NCBI GenBank assembly: GCA_035560715.1
Contig: DATMYW010000026.1
Location: 1 to 31,895, forward strand
DNA from: JAAXTX01 sp035560715
GTDB taxonomy: Bacteria > Patescibacteriota > Minisyncoccia > Moranbacterales > UBA1568
DNA: 31,895 bases
Direction: 5' to 3'
The notes under the pieces are model-generated. The model did no database searches. It had not been told where the DNA came from and worked only from the letters and a program-made list of their open reading frames with translations. Made by a program: the position numbers and the translations under genes. Position 1 is the first letter of the stretch, and the number at the start of each line of letters is the position of its first letter. Positions 17,568 through 25,735 of the stretch are shown piece after piece.

Positions 17568-18494
17568 ATGCCGAATACCTTTTCCCTGCTCAGCCTGCCC
17601 GCACTGAGCGCCACGCGTGACATCGTCGGACGGTTCCCGTTCCCGATCGACTTCACGCCTGGCAGCTACCGGCACATCGCGTTCGTTTTCCGTGAAAGCC
17701 GCGTACGTGTACTCTTCAAAGGTGTCGATACGAGGGATTTCTCTTTCGTCTGGCTCACGTCAAGCTGGGACCAACGCGACCTCGCCTATGCGCTCCGTCT
17801 CTATCTCGAATCGACCGACACGCCGCACACGAGCGTAGAGAAAAGCCCTTCCAAGATAACCGACACCATGCACTTTTCGCTCCATGGACTGCCGATTCCC
17901 GACACCGTGTTCGTCGACCGGAAGAACGCTGAACAGGACATGGCGCTCATCACGGAAACCTGCGGCTATCCTCTCATTATCAAGGACGTTCTCGGCTCAC
18001 GGGGCAAGTTCTCGGAATATGTCTCGTCAGAGTCGGAACTGCTGGAAACGGTCGCCAGGCTACCCACAGACCGACAGTTCCTGTTTCAGCGCTATATCCG
18101 CAACGAATACGACTGGGGCATCATGGTCGCGAACGGCGAAGTCGTCTCCGGCGAAAAAAGCTATCCGTCCGAAGGCGAATTTCGGAACAATACCTGTAAC
18201 GGGGCCAAGGAACGATTTGCCGACGTCGCAAATATCCCGGAGAATATTCGGGCGATCGCGATCAAGGCAAGCGGCCTCCTCGGGCTCGCCTGGTCGCGTG
18301 CCGACATCATCGTCGACCGGGATTCCGGCCTTCCGTATCTGCTCGAAGTGAATCGGTTTCCGGGCATTACTACGGGTTCGAACGAGGAATCAGCCGCCTA
18401 TTCGTTCCTCGCCTCTCACATAACCGAACTGCAACGGATACACTGCGACCCGAAAGCGCCCGACATTTCTGAAGGAATGGCCGCGCTCGTTTGA
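17568..18494 (+). CDS. ATP-grasp (RimK-like) ligase domain protein
   Basis: This 308-aa protein has the ATP-grasp fold. An N-terminal alpha/beta domain is followed by the ATP-binding core: Lys139 in PLIIKDVLGSRGKF, the FQRYI strand, a second lobe with GEVVSGEKSYPSEG, and the Mg-binding end with Asp247 (ADIIVD) and Glu260/Asn262 (LLEVNRFPG). These are the landmarks of RimK/glutathione-synthase-like carboxylate-amine ligases, which join an amine to an acyl-phosphate. The substrate is not evident. It stands alone between its own promoter and a strong terminator. The start at 17568 (MPNTFSLL) lies downstream of the promoter; no Shine-Dalgarno is seen. The start is less certain than the function class. 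Confidence 0.82.
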   Translation: MPNTFSLLSLPALSATRDIVGRFPFPIDFTPGSYRHIAFVFRESRVRVLFKGVDTRDFSFVWLTSSWDQRDLAYALRLYLESTDTPHTSVEKSPSKITDTMHFSLHGLPIPDTVFVDRKNAEQDMALITETCGYPLIIKDVLGSRGKFSEYVSSESELLETVARLPTDRQFLFQRYIRNEYDWGIMVANGEVVSGEKSYPSEGEFRNNTCNGAKERFADVANIPENIRAIAIKASGLLGLAWSRADIIVDRDSGLPYLLEVNRFPGITTGSNEESAAYSFLASHITELQRIHCDPKAPDISEGMAALV

Positions 18495-18503
18495 GCCTTG
18501 CAT

Positions 18504-18540
18504 AAAAAAACACCTCCCGCGAAACGGGAGGTGTTTTTTT
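18504..18540. terminator. bidirectional terminator
   Basis: CACCTCCCG-CGAAA-CGGGAGGTG is flanked by seven A on the left and seven T on the right. It ends both the ATP-grasp transcript (plus) and the convergent cold-shock transcript (minus). Confidence 0.95.
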
Positions 18541-18549
18541 GCGAAAGCG

Positions 18550-18753
18550 CTAGACTTTCGACACGTGAATGGCGTTCGGACCCTTCGGGCTCTCACTGAC
18601 CTCGAACTTGACCATGTCTCCCTCTTTCAGGTCCTCGAAGACACAGCCTTCGACTTCCTTCGAGTGAAAGAAAAGATCCTTCTCCTGCCCGTCGCGGGCG
18701 ATGAAGCCGAATCCGCGGTCCATCACCAGACGGGCGATTCTTCCCTGTTCCAT
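18550..18753 (-). CDS. cold-shock domain protein (CspA family)
   Basis: A 67-aa single OB-fold RNA chaperone that binds single-stranded RNA and DNA. The RNP1-like motif GFGFIA is at residues 14-19 and RNP2 LFFHS at 27-31. The length and the C-terminal GPNAIHVSKV fit the CspA family throughout. The start is preceded by no clear Shine-Dalgarno. It is a single-gene unit ending in the shared bidirectional terminator. The upstream 213-nt gap to 18966 holds nothing that I can identify beyond its probable promoter. Confidence 0.95.
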   Translation of the reverse strand: MEQGRIARLVMDRGFGFIARDGQEKDLFFHSKEVEGCVFEDLKEGDMVKFEVSESPKGPNAIHVSKV

Positions 18754-18966
18754 ATGGATCGGTATGATCGATTAGTACACATCTCCGGCGCTGCCAAGAA
18801 AAGTTCGACGAGGCTGTTATTGCGTGCCAATGTGTCAGATAATCGTATCACGAATCCGTTTTTTTGGCAACAAGGCCATCGGTGACCCGCGCGTCGGGCA
18901 TTCGGGTGTCTCCCTCTTGATGAGAGCGGGCGCTTCCGGTCGGTCGCTCCCCGATAAACCCGATAT

Positions 18967-20076
18967 CTACTCGAACGGATAACATCGCACGAAATAACTC
19001 GCCATCGTGACAAGAATGAGCGCCGAGAGCAAGACATAGGCCGTGAACAGCCGCTTTCGCTCCGCAAGCCATATCGCAGGACCGAAAAATATCGGGAAAC
19101 CGAGCAGCATATACCGACCCCAGCTCGTCAGCGTGCCGGTCAGGAGCGCGGACAAAAGGAGGAGACCTGAGAAGAGCAGGTACGATGACCTGATCCGTTT
19201 CCACGACCACACGAACGCGATGACGGAAAAAATAAAGCAGGCGAGATAGGTGAGATATGGGGCATTGGTTCCGCTTAGGATATTTCCACCGAAAAGAGAA
19301 CGGCCGGCTTCGGACAGCAATGCGGACACGGGATTCGCAAGCGAGCGGCCCCACGTACGCTGTGCCGAAAGGAACGCCAAGGGATCTCCGAACCTGACCG
19401 CATTGAACGCGATAAAACCCCCGAAGGATACCAAGGGCGACAGAAGCGGCAACCATTCGTATCGGCGGAAGAACACCCGGATATCCTTTCCGTTCACCCA
19501 CGCGTACTCGAACAGGAGGGTCGGAAGCATGAGAATGCCATACGGTTTGGCGATCGCGAGCAGCGCCGATGCGATCCCCGCTTTCCACCACTCCCCCTTT
19601 CTGGCGAACAGGAAGCTTAGGATGGCAAGGAGCACGAACAGTATATCGGGATAGCCCGAAAGGAAAAAGTATGCGGGAGGAAAGAACAGGAATATCGTCA
19701 CGACGATACGACCCGTACGCTCAGGATAATCGATCTTCGCCAGGCGGAAGAGCGCGAGCGCGGCGAGAAACGAGAACGCGACATTGAGCCAAAAACTCAG
19801 TTCATCCTCATGGAGACCGATACCGATCTCGTGGACGCCGCGTATCACCAAGGGATACAACGGGAAGAACGCGATGCTCGAGTTCTCCTCCGTCGAGAAG
19901 GAATACCCCTTGCGGGCGATGGTCGTGTACCAAAACGAATCCCACCGGTAGTACGGGAGCTGGTTGCGTACCGCACACCGTACCCCCTCGCGGACCGGAA
20001 GGTGCGTGCTCGCCAAGCCGACCGCGGAGAGGATCGCCAGCCAACAGAAAAATATGAGGATGATCTTCTTGTCCAT
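18967..20076 (-). CDS. PIG-V-like GT-C mannosyltransferase, multi-pass
   Basis: A 369-aa polytopic membrane protein with around nine hydrophobic helices. The first extracytoplasmic loop carries RWDSFWYTTIARKGY (Arg44-Trp45-Asp46) and FFPLYP (residues 70-75). This pattern is characteristic of the PIG-V family (Mannosyl_trans2) of GT-C glycosyltransferases, which use a lipid-linked sugar such as dolichyl- or polyprenyl-phosphomannose; Asp46 is the likely catalytic base. It probably adds a sugar to an envelope glycolipid or glycoprotein outside the membrane. It is preceded by its own TATAAT. The donor and acceptor cannot be told from sequence. Confidence 0.85.
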   Translation of the reverse strand: MDKKIILIFFCWLAILSAVGLASTHLPVREGVRCAVRNQLPYYRWDSFWYTTIARKGYSFSTEENSSIAFFPLYPLVIRGVHEIGIGLHEDELSFWLNVAFSFLAALALFRLAKIDYPERTGRIVVTIFLFFPPAYFFLSGYPDILFVLLAILSFLFARKGEWWKAGIASALLAIAKPYGILMLPTLLFEYAWVNGKDIRVFFRRYEWLPLLSPLVSFGGFIAFNAVRFGDPLAFLSAQRTWGRSLANPVSALLSEAGRSLFGGNILSGTNAPYLTYLACFIFSVIAFVWSWKRIRSSYLLFSGLLLLSALLTGTLTSWGRYMLLGFPIFFGPAIWLAERKRLFTAYVLLSALILVTMASYFVRCYPFE

Positions 20077-20143
20077 GACAGTGCCCGCTACGGATCGGAT
20101 TGCTTTCCCGAGTGAAGCGTCGGGACAGGCTATTCACCGGACC

Positions 20144-20149
20144 ATTATA
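20144..20149 (-). promoter_or_regulatory. -10 box for the glycosyltransferase gene
   Basis: TATAAT on the minus strand lies about 68 nt upstream of the glycosyltransferase start. A -35 box is not clear. Confidence 0.5.
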
Positions 20150-20175
20150 CCCCGGCGACTCCGAGAAGAACAGCG

Positions 20176-20197
20176 AAGCCCGGCGGTTGCCGGGCTT
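20176..20197 (-). terminator. hairpin terminator after cfa
   Basis: AAGCCCGGC-GGTT-GCCGGGCTT is a 9-bp perfect stem 5 nt beyond the cfa stop. The following minus-strand sequence is only moderately T-rich (TTCGCTGTTCTTC), so termination may be incomplete and the glycosyltransferase could receive some read-through. Confidence 0.7.
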
Positions 20198-20201
20198 ATC
20201 A

Positions 20202-21326
20202 TTATCGTACCGATTCGTATCCTCCCGGAAGCCCCCGCTTCGAAAGGACGATCTGCCAGAGCTGTATGTTCCGAGCCCGAAACGATCCGGCACAGGACAG
20301 GAGGTAATACTTCCACATCCGGAAGAACCGCTCCCCGTATTTCCCTTTCAGTTCGGGCCAGTGCCGCTCAAAGTTGGCGTACCAGGCCATGAGCGTCTTG
20401 TCGTAATCCGCTCCGAAGTTATGCATGTCTTCCATGATGAACAGGTCCTCGATCGCCTTGCCGATCTGGCTGATCGACGGCAACATCCCATTCGGAAAAA
20501 TGTACTGCTCTATCCAGGGATCGGTGGAAACGGAGGATCGATTGTCCCCGATGGTATGGAGCAAAAAGAGGCCATTTTCGTCCAAACATTTGCTGGCTAC
20601 GCGGAAATACTCGCGATAGTTCCGATATCCCACGTGTTCGAACATACCAAGCGATACGATACAGTCGAACTTCTCGTTCAGGTCGCGGTAATCCTGCAAT
20701 CGGATCTCGACCGGCAGACCCTTGCAGTTCTCCTGCGCCAGCTCCACCTGCTCCTTCGACACGGTGATTCCGACGACCGACACCCCGTACGTTTCGGCGG
20801 CATATTTGGCGAAACTCCCCCATCCGCACCCGATATCGAGTACCCGCATCCCCGGAGCGAGTTTGAGTTTCCTGCAGACCAGGTCGAGTTTTTGTTCCTG
20901 CGCCTCGTCGAGGGTCGTCGTGTCTTTCCAGTACGCGCAGGTGTAGACCAGGCGCTTGTCGAGCATGGCCTCATACAAATCATTCCCAAGGTCATAATGC
21001 TCCTCTCCGACGATGAGCGACCGCCGCTTCGTCTGCCGGTTGGTGAGGACCGCGATCACAATCTTCAGGATTGTTCCGAAGTCTTTGCGTATCTCGCTCG
21101 CCAACCCGGCCGATATGACCTTTTCAAAAAACCGATCAAGACAGTCGGCATCCCACCATCCGTCCATATAGGCTTCACCAAGCCCCAACGTACCCTGCGC
21201 CAGGATACGACCGAACACGCGTTCGTCATATACCCGGAAGTCCCACGGGTGTTCCCCGTTTATCGACACGCCCGTCCGTCCGAGCATGTCCGTGACGATC
21301 TCCATCGATCGGTCGCGTTTCGCCAT
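20202..21326 (-). CDS. cfa: cyclopropane-fatty-acyl-phospholipid synthase
   Basis: A 374-aa SAM-dependent enzyme that adds a methylene bridge to unsaturated acyl chains of membrane phospholipids. The N-terminal lipid-interacting domain covers residues 1-100. The catalytic half contains HYDLGNDLY (110-118), TCAYW with Cys130, the SAM-binding loop VLDIGCGWG (162-170), GITVSKEQ, MFEHVG and YIFPNGMLPS, all standard for the Cfa family. The start is supported by AAGGA 8 nt upstream, and a TTGACA-containing promoter lies just upstream. It is monocistronic. The length is normal. Confidence 0.96.
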   Translation of the reverse strand: MAKRDRSMEIVTDMLGRTGVSINGEHPWDFRVYDERVFGRILAQGTLGLGEAYMDGWWDADCLDRFFEKVISAGLASEIRKDFGTILKIVIAVLTNRQTKRRSLIVGEEHYDLGNDLYEAMLDKRLVYTCAYWKDTTTLDEAQEQKLDLVCRKLKLAPGMRVLDIGCGWGSFAKYAAETYGVSVVGITVSKEQVELAQENCKGLPVEIRLQDYRDLNEKFDCIVSLGMFEHVGYRNYREYFRVASKCLDENGLFLLHTIGDNRSSVSTDPWIEQYIFPNGMLPSISQIGKAIEDLFIMEDMHNFGADYDKTLMAWYANFERHWPELKGKYGERFFRMWKYYLLSCAGSFRARNIQLWQIVLSKRGLPGGYESVR

Positions 21327-21356
21327 ACGCGTATCCTTACGGGTCTCTATAACTGA

Positions 21357-21387
21357 ATAATATCCGATTATGGAATAAATCTGTCAA
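21357..21387 (-). promoter_or_regulatory. promoter of cfa
   Basis: On the minus strand TTGACA (plus-strand 21382-21387) is followed by GATATT at 17 nt or TATTAT at 19 nt. It is 30-60 nt upstream of the cfa start. Confidence 0.6.
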
Positions 21388-21411
21388 GTTCCGAAGGAGG
21401 CATACCTATCG

Positions 21412-21432
21412 AAAAAAGCCGCGTTCGCGGCC
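21412..21432 (-). terminator. intrinsic terminator
   Basis: On the minus strand GCCGC-GAAC-GCGGC is followed by TTTTTTC, starting about 27 nt after the stop of the 194-aa unknown protein. It separates that gene from the cfa promoter. Confidence 0.9.
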
Positions 21433-21458
21433 TTTCGTTCGAAATCGATTCACGTTTT

Positions 21459-22043
21459 CTATTCCCGGCAGCAGTTCATGATGTCCTCGATGACCGCACC
21501 GAGTTTCCCAAACAGGCCGACCTGATGCGCGGGCGCCTTGGGATCCGAATCGGCATCCTTGGTCTCCGGGCGCACGGGTAGGACGGGTGCGTCCATCGTT
21601 TCGCTCCCGGACGAAACGGCATCCTTGAGATCAAGCAACCCGAGGTTCATTCCCCAGAAGAGGTTCCAGAGCGAATATGCCTTATCGAAATAGTCCTTCG
21701 CCTCGCCATCGTTTCCTTGTCCGAGCGCCTTGGTCCCCACTTCGGAGAGCCGCATGCTCGCGGCAAGCAGGTGTTTCGAAATACACCAGACCTCGCCCTT
21801 GGGGTCGGTCACGACCTTCGCGAGCAGGTCCTTGCGCATTCCGCGGACGTTCTTCAGCAGTTCGAGGAACTTCTCGTCGCGCGTCTTCTCGTAGCTGAAC
21901 TGGAAATGCTCCTCCAAGGAGATCAGGTTCATGATCCCGATACCGAGATCCTCCTTGGACGAGAGATCGAGCGCGTTCCCTTCCTCCTTGAACTTCTTCA
22001 CCTTCTCCATGAACCCTTCGACGGATTCAAGTTTGGTATCCAT
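21459..22043 (-). CDS. hypothetical helical protein, 194 aa
   Basis: I do not recognise the family. The first 140 residues are mostly amphipathic helices (FMEKVKKFKEEGNALDLSSKEDL, EEHFQFSYEKTRDEKFLELLKNVRGMRKDLL, KDYFDKAYSLWNLFWGMNLGLLDLKD), suggesting a helical bundle with a buried WCISKHLLAASMRL segment. A Pro/Asp-rich linker (about 150-172) leads to a conserved-looking end FGKLGAVIEDIMNCCRE with a Cys-Cys pair. It has no signal peptide. It lies 19 nt after the upstream membrane protein gene and probably forms an operon with it; the pair may act together near the membrane, which is inference. Confidence 0.75.
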   Translation of the reverse strand: MDTKLESVEGFMEKVKKFKEEGNALDLSSKEDLGIGIMNLISLEEHFQFSYEKTRDEKFLELLKNVRGMRKDLLAKVVTDPKGEVWCISKHLLAASMRLSEVGTKALGQGNDGEAKDYFDKAYSLWNLFWGMNLGLLDLKDAVSSGSETMDAPVLPVRPETKDADSDPKAPAHQVGLFGKLGAVIEDIMNCCRE

Positions 22044-22062
22044 ATGTTCGCTTGGTATGGGA

Positions 22063-22503
22063 TTATCGTTTGAGGAGGAAATGGACGATCAGGCTCACGA
22101 CGAGCACTCCAAGAATCGGAATAATCATCTTTTGATACGGGAAATACACCTTGTCCGCGTTCTTCGCGATCAGTTTCTTGTTCGCCGCGTCGATAAGCAG
22201 GATGAGCACCGCACCGGCGAGTATGCCCGCGACGACCGGCGGCAGGCCGACGATAAGCGCCGGCCCGGTCCAGACCAGTTCCTTACGTACCGAAACGGCC
22301 GTGAAGACGATCGTCAGGATGAACACCGCCCAGAAACTCCCGGGAAAGTCCTTTTCATACTTCTTGAGCCATTTCACCGTGACGACCGAAACCGAGACGA
22401 TGAGCGCCCCGATCCAGAGACCGAGCACGAGGTCGCTCACGCCGAGAAAACGAGCCAACGCCATTCCCCCGATGAGCCCTATGGGACAAAGCGGTCCGCA
22501 CAT
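22063..22503 (-). CDS. small multi-pass membrane protein with CGPLCPIG motif
   Basis: The likely start at 22503 gives 146 aa beginning MCGPLCPIGLIGGMALARFLG; an ATG at 22551 would add 16 residues, and neither has a clear ribosome site. Four hydrophobic helices are visible (LVLGLWIGALIVSVSVVTV, FWAVFILTIVFTAVSV, PALIVGLPPVVAGILAGAVLILLI, MIIPILGVLVVSLIVHFLL). The N-terminal Cys-Gly-Pro-Leu-Cys pair could bind a metal or form a redox-active pair at the membrane edge; this is inference. The gene is followed after 19 nt by the 194-aa protein. Function unknown. Confidence 0.7.
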   Translation of the reverse strand: MCGPLCPIGLIGGMALARFLGVSDLVLGLWIGALIVSVSVVTVKWLKKYEKDFPGSFWAVFILTIVFTAVSVRKELVWTGPALIVGLPPVVAGILAGAVLILLIDAANKKLIAKNADKVYFPYQKMIIPILGVLVVSLIVHFLLKR

Positions 22504-22631
22504 AGATCGTTTGAAAATGATTGAAGTTCGCGGACAAATCCGCCCTCCCATACTAGGCCATTCCCGCCGCTTCGCCAATACCCTGGCCGGTATCCCGTTC
22601 GCTCATCCCGGTATTTCGCGTGAACTTCGAC

Positions 22632-22665
22632 AAAAAAACCGTGACACCTTTACGGGCCACGGTTT
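22632..22665 (-). terminator. intrinsic terminator
   Basis: On the minus strand AAACCGTG ... CACGGTTT is followed by a T-run (seven T including the stem end), 23 nt after the stop of the 89-aa unknown protein. Confidence 0.9.
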
Positions 22666-22688
22666 CCACGGAGAGACCCGGTTTCGCG

Positions 22689-22958
22689 TCATACTCCGGA
22701 TTCGGGTTCGTCATCGACCTGCGCCAGGAACGAGCAATGCAAGTCAGCATAGTAGACTCCCCCGCCGAGAGGATGGGAATAGCCCGGAATCTCAACGCCT
22801 TTTGGCAGGAGCACCGTACACACACCGATTCCCGTGACGGCAGACACCTCTCCTTCGACTCCGCCGAGTCCATTCACTTTCATCTTGAGGTCTTCCGGAG
22901 CGTATTCTCCCGGACTGATCCGTACCTTTTGCCCGATCTTCACTTTCTCCTGTTCCAT
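22689..22958 (-). CDS. hypothetical small beta-rich protein, 89 aa
   Basis: Not recognised. The start at 22958 has an AAGGAT ribosome site 6 nt upstream. The sequence KIGQKVRISPGEYAPE...VEGEVSAVTGIGVCTVLLPKG suggests an SH3-like or OB-like beta barrel of the kind found in small RNA- or protein-binding adaptors. The remainder (GYSHPLGGGVYYADLHCSFLAQV) supplies further strands and a Cys. No membrane segment or signal is seen. It is a single-gene unit with its own terminator; the upstream 214-nt gap carries the terminator of the Gam-like gene and nothing else obvious. Confidence 0.75.
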   Translation of the reverse strand: MEQEKVKIGQKVRISPGEYAPEDLKMKVNGLGGVEGEVSAVTGIGVCTVLLPKGVEIPGYSHPLGGGVYYADLHCSFLAQVDDEPESGV

Positions 22959-23123
22959 TTGTATCCTTTTTTTCGCGTTTGTGTTATTGAAACGTACGTT
23001 CCCGGAGGTCTCCAGTCTAACCGATGACGATCATGAAGTAAAGCAACCGCTTCCGTATCCATCACGTGAACGGATCAGAACTCCCGTCCCAGGGTCAGTG
23101 CCCGGTATCGGATATATGGATAG

Positions 23124-23155
23124 AAAAAACAGGCAGAGAGTTTTCCTGCCTGTTT
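23124..23155 (-). terminator. intrinsic terminator after the Gam-like gene
   Basis: On the minus strand AAACAGGCAG ... CTGCCTGTTT is followed by TTTTC. It lies about 18 nt past the stop of the Gam-like gene. Confidence 0.9.
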
Positions 23156-23172
23156 CGTTCATGCGGACCCGA

Positions 23173-23712
23173 TCACGCGCGGTCGATCGCCTTCGTGAAG
23201 GTCTTCGGTTTCTTGGCGGCCTGATTCGGGACCACGAAGAATTCGTCGTTTTGGACGTAGGCGACCCCGCGAATGGACGGCTGATCGGCCAGCAGTTTCT
23301 GGCGATCCACCTCTTCCTTGGTCCGGACGTACTCAACCAGGTCGCTTCTTTTGAAGAATGCGATCAGTTCCTCGTCGGTAAGGCCGGTGTCGACACGCGG
23401 CGGCGTCATCCGCCATCCGAACTTGCCCATACCGAGCTTTACGGTTTTCGCATCGGCCGTCAGCTCGGCCTTCCGCGGGTTCGCGAAGGTGAAGAGCGCG
23501 TTGACCTGGCGATCGCGCAGGGTCGTCAGCGGACGCAGTTTTTTCAGCGCCTCGGTCTTGAGTTCGGCGACCTTCTCTTTCAGCTCCTTTTCGATCTCGT
23601 TGATCGCATCCTGGGTAGTCCCGAGTTTTCCGAGCAGCAGGTTCGCGCTTTCGATGGTTTCCGGAACGGCAGTGTAGGTCTTTTTGACGCGGGTTACGGG
23701 CTTGATAGTCAT
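23173..23712 (-). CDS. Mu Gam-like host-nuclease inhibitor family protein
   Basis: This 179-aa protein matches the Phage_Mu_Gam family. It has an N-terminal coiled coil (ESANLLLGKLGTTQDAINEIEKEL, KEKVAELKTEALKKL), then the family core with KTVKLGMGKFGWRMTPP, LTDEELIAFFKRSDLVEYVRTKEEVDRQKLLADQP and a C-terminal DEFFVVP strand. Known Mu Gam binds double-strand DNA ends like Ku and protects them from exonucleases. The start at 23712 is fixed by AGGAGG 7 nt upstream; the frame extends further to 23775 but without a ribosome site. No other phage gene is nearby, so it may be a domesticated or cellular DNA-end-binding protein. Confidence 0.85.
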   Translation of the reverse strand: MTIKPVTRVKKTYTAVPETIESANLLLGKLGTTQDAINEIEKELKEKVAELKTEALKKLRPLTTLRDRQVNALFTFANPRKAELTADAKTVKLGMGKFGWRMTPPRVDTGLTDEELIAFFKRSDLVEYVRTKEEVDRQKLLADQPSIRGVAYVQNDEFFVVPNQAAKKPKTFTKAIDRA

Positions 23713-23836
23713 GGTTCGTCCTCCTGGAAGAATGTTGCGTAAGGTATTCGTTTGGTAAATATCTACTGAGACCATAGCGCGATACCCGTATGTGTGTTAA
23801 TCTGTCGTCGACACTCGACAACTCGTGCCCATACCT

Positions 23837-24589
23837 ATGACGAACATCAAAGGGATACTCTCGGACGTCGGCGTCCCCGACCCGGCCCAGGAACTCTATA
23901 TTTCCCTTCTGGAACAAGGCGACGCGACCGCCCGAACGCTCTCCCACCGCACCGGGATCACAAGGACTTCCGTCTACGACCATATAAAGACCCTCCGCTC
24001 GATGGGACTCGTCATCGAACGGCTTATCGAGGGCACCACCATGTTCGCCGTCTCGGACGTCCGACGACTTTCCACCCTTTTGGGCGATCGCGTGGACCGG
24101 CTGGTCTCCCGCAAAGAGACGCTCGACAAGAACCTGGAGTCGCTCATACGGAAATCCGCCTCGGTCCAACCGAAGATCCGCTATTTCGAAGGCGAAGAAG
24201 GCGTAAAGCAGCTCATGAAGGATATCCTCTGGTACGACGACATTCCCCTTCTGCTGTACTGGCCGTACGAACAGATGCTCGACTTCCTCGGGGAAAAGTT
24301 CCTCCTGTGGTTCAATGACCGTCGAAAAGTCCGCAACATACCGATCCAGACGATCTGGGCGACCGAGAAGGGAAAAAAGACCGCCTCGATATTCGATGAC
24401 GGCGAAGATGTGGAGCGCCGCTTTCTTTCGCAGAAAGGCGCGCCGACGATGAGCTACATCCTGTACGACCAGAAAGTCGCCTTTATCAGCTCGAACAAGG
24501 AATCGTTCGGGTTCATCGTCGAGAGTGCCGAATTCGCCGCTCTCCAAAAGCTCCAGTTCGACACCCTCTGGGCGGCGGCGAAGAAATAG
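23837..24589 (+). CDS. TrmB-family transcriptional regulator A
   Basis: This 250-aa regulator has an N-terminal winged helix (residues 1-75; ARTLSHRTGITRTSVYDHIKTLRSMGLV is the recognition region), a coiled coil (about 78-105) and a C-terminal domain starting with YFEGEEGVKQLMKDIL, the YFEG...L pattern of the TrmB family. In archaea TrmB proteins sense sugars; the sugar-binding extension is absent here. The start at 23837 was preferred over the GTG at 23825; neither has a Shine-Dalgarno. It diverges from the Gam-like gene, converges with rsgA, and has no plus-strand partner, so its target is unknown. The last 96 nt recur near 30.65 kb. Confidence 0.88.
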   Translation: MTNIKGILSDVGVPDPAQELYISLLEQGDATARTLSHRTGITRTSVYDHIKTLRSMGLVIERLIEGTTMFAVSDVRRLSTLLGDRVDRLVSRKETLDKNLESLIRKSASVQPKIRYFEGEEGVKQLMKDILWYDDIPLLLYWPYEQMLDFLGEKFLLWFNDRRKVRNIPIQTIWATEKGKKTASIFDDGEDVERRFLSQKGAPTMSYILYDQKVAFISSNKESFGFIVESAEFAALQKLQFDTLWAAAKK

Positions 24590-24611
24590 AAAGGCTGAAT
24601 CAATAGCTCCG

Positions 24612-25709
24612 TCAGTCCACGTAGCACCCTTTGCGCTTCTTCAGTTCCTTCTTGGCGGTCTTCATGAATTTCCCGAAGCTCCGGTCCTTGTCGCGACGCT
24701 CCAACGCGGACGAGCCGAAGAACTCGGCCTCTTTCCGGAGCCTGTGATAGTTTTCGTATCGTTCCCGGTTCATCTCCCCCGATCCAAGCGCGGCCAAGAC
24801 CGCACATCCCGGCTCATGTTCGTGCGTACAGTCGGCAAACCGGCATTTTCCGGAAAGCGAAGCGATTTCGTCGAAACTTTCCTCGATACCGGTTTCCGTA
24901 TCCGTCATCCCCACTTCCCGGACACCGGGGTTGTCGATCACTATCCCACCGTTTGCGAGGAAATACATCTCGCGCGCGGTGGTCACATGCTTTCCTCGTC
25001 CGGAATACGAGCCGATCTCGCCTGTCAGGATGCCATCCGATTCAAGAAGGCCGTTTATAAGCGACGACTTCCCGACGCCCGATGAGCCCAGAAAGCAATA
25101 CGTCTTCCCTTTCTCGAGAGCGTTCCGCACCGCACCCACCCCTTCCCCGTTCACGGTGCTGGTCGTCATCACGTCGATATTCCCGAACCGTTTCCGGATT
25201 TCAGCGACCTTCGCGTCCCGCTCCTCTTCGGGTATCAGATCCATTTTGTTCAAAATGAGTGCCGGCCGTACGCCTCCGTCACGTGCGATGGCGAAGTAGC
25301 GCTCCATCCGGTTCAGGTTGTAGTCGCGGTCGACCGCCTCGACGACAAAGGCCACGTCGACGTTCGTCGCGATGATTTGGACCCCGCTCTTTCCCTCGTA
25401 TCCGTTGCCCTTCCCGACGGACTTCCTCCTGATAACGGTTTTTCTCGGCAGTATCTGTTGAATCACCGCCTGTCCTCCCGCGACGTCCGAGAGTTCCACC
25501 CAGTCCCCTACGGCCGGATAGTCCTCCCGCGACGAAGCCCTGTGCATGCGCTTTCCCGTCACCTTGGCGACATATTCCCCGTCCGTATCCTTCACGCGGT
25601 ATCCGCCGCGAAGCTCGGCGATCACCCGCGCGACGCAAACACCCTCCGATCCGCGCCCCGCACGGTCCGATTCGAAATAGTCATCGTATCCCAGGTCTTC
25701 AAGAGTCAT
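24612..25709 (-). CDS. rsgA: ribosome small subunit-dependent GTPase A
   Basis: This 365-aa circularly permuted GTPase acts late in 30S subunit maturation. An OB-fold domain (about residues 20-95) precedes the GTPase, whose motifs appear in the permuted order: NKMD (G4) at 154-157, GSSGVGKSS (G1) at 208-216, DNPG (G3) at 259-262. The zinc site follows, with Cys289, Cys294, His296 and Cys302 (CRFADCTHEHEPGC). The C-terminal basic tail (KKELKKRKGCYVD) fits RNA contact. It begins 26 nt after TrmB regulator B on the same strand, so the two may be co-transcribed, an unusual pairing. Confidence 0.96.
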   Translation of the reverse strand: MTLEDLGYDDYFESDRAGRGSEGVCVARVIAELRGGYRVKDTDGEYVAKVTGKRMHRASSREDYPAVGDWVELSDVAGGQAVIQQILPRKTVIRRKSVGKGNGYEGKSGVQIIATNVDVAFVVEAVDRDYNLNRMERYFAIARDGGVRPALILNKMDLIPEEERDAKVAEIRKRFGNIDVMTTSTVNGEGVGAVRNALEKGKTYCFLGSSGVGKSSLINGLLESDGILTGEIGSYSGRGKHVTTAREMYFLANGGIVIDNPGVREVGMTDTETGIEESFDEIASLSGKCRFADCTHEHEPGCAVLAALGSGEMNRERYENYHRLRKEAEFFGSSALERRDKDRSFGKFMKTAKKELKKRKGCYVD

Positions 25710-25735
25710 CCGTTTAGGTGTTCATGCGATTCATT

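Noticed and set aside
24454..24807. Minus-strand ORF at the TrmB 3' end similar to one at 30601-30903
   Set aside because: The similarity simply mirrors the duplicated TrmB 3' end on the opposite strand. The coding frame is the plus-strand one.
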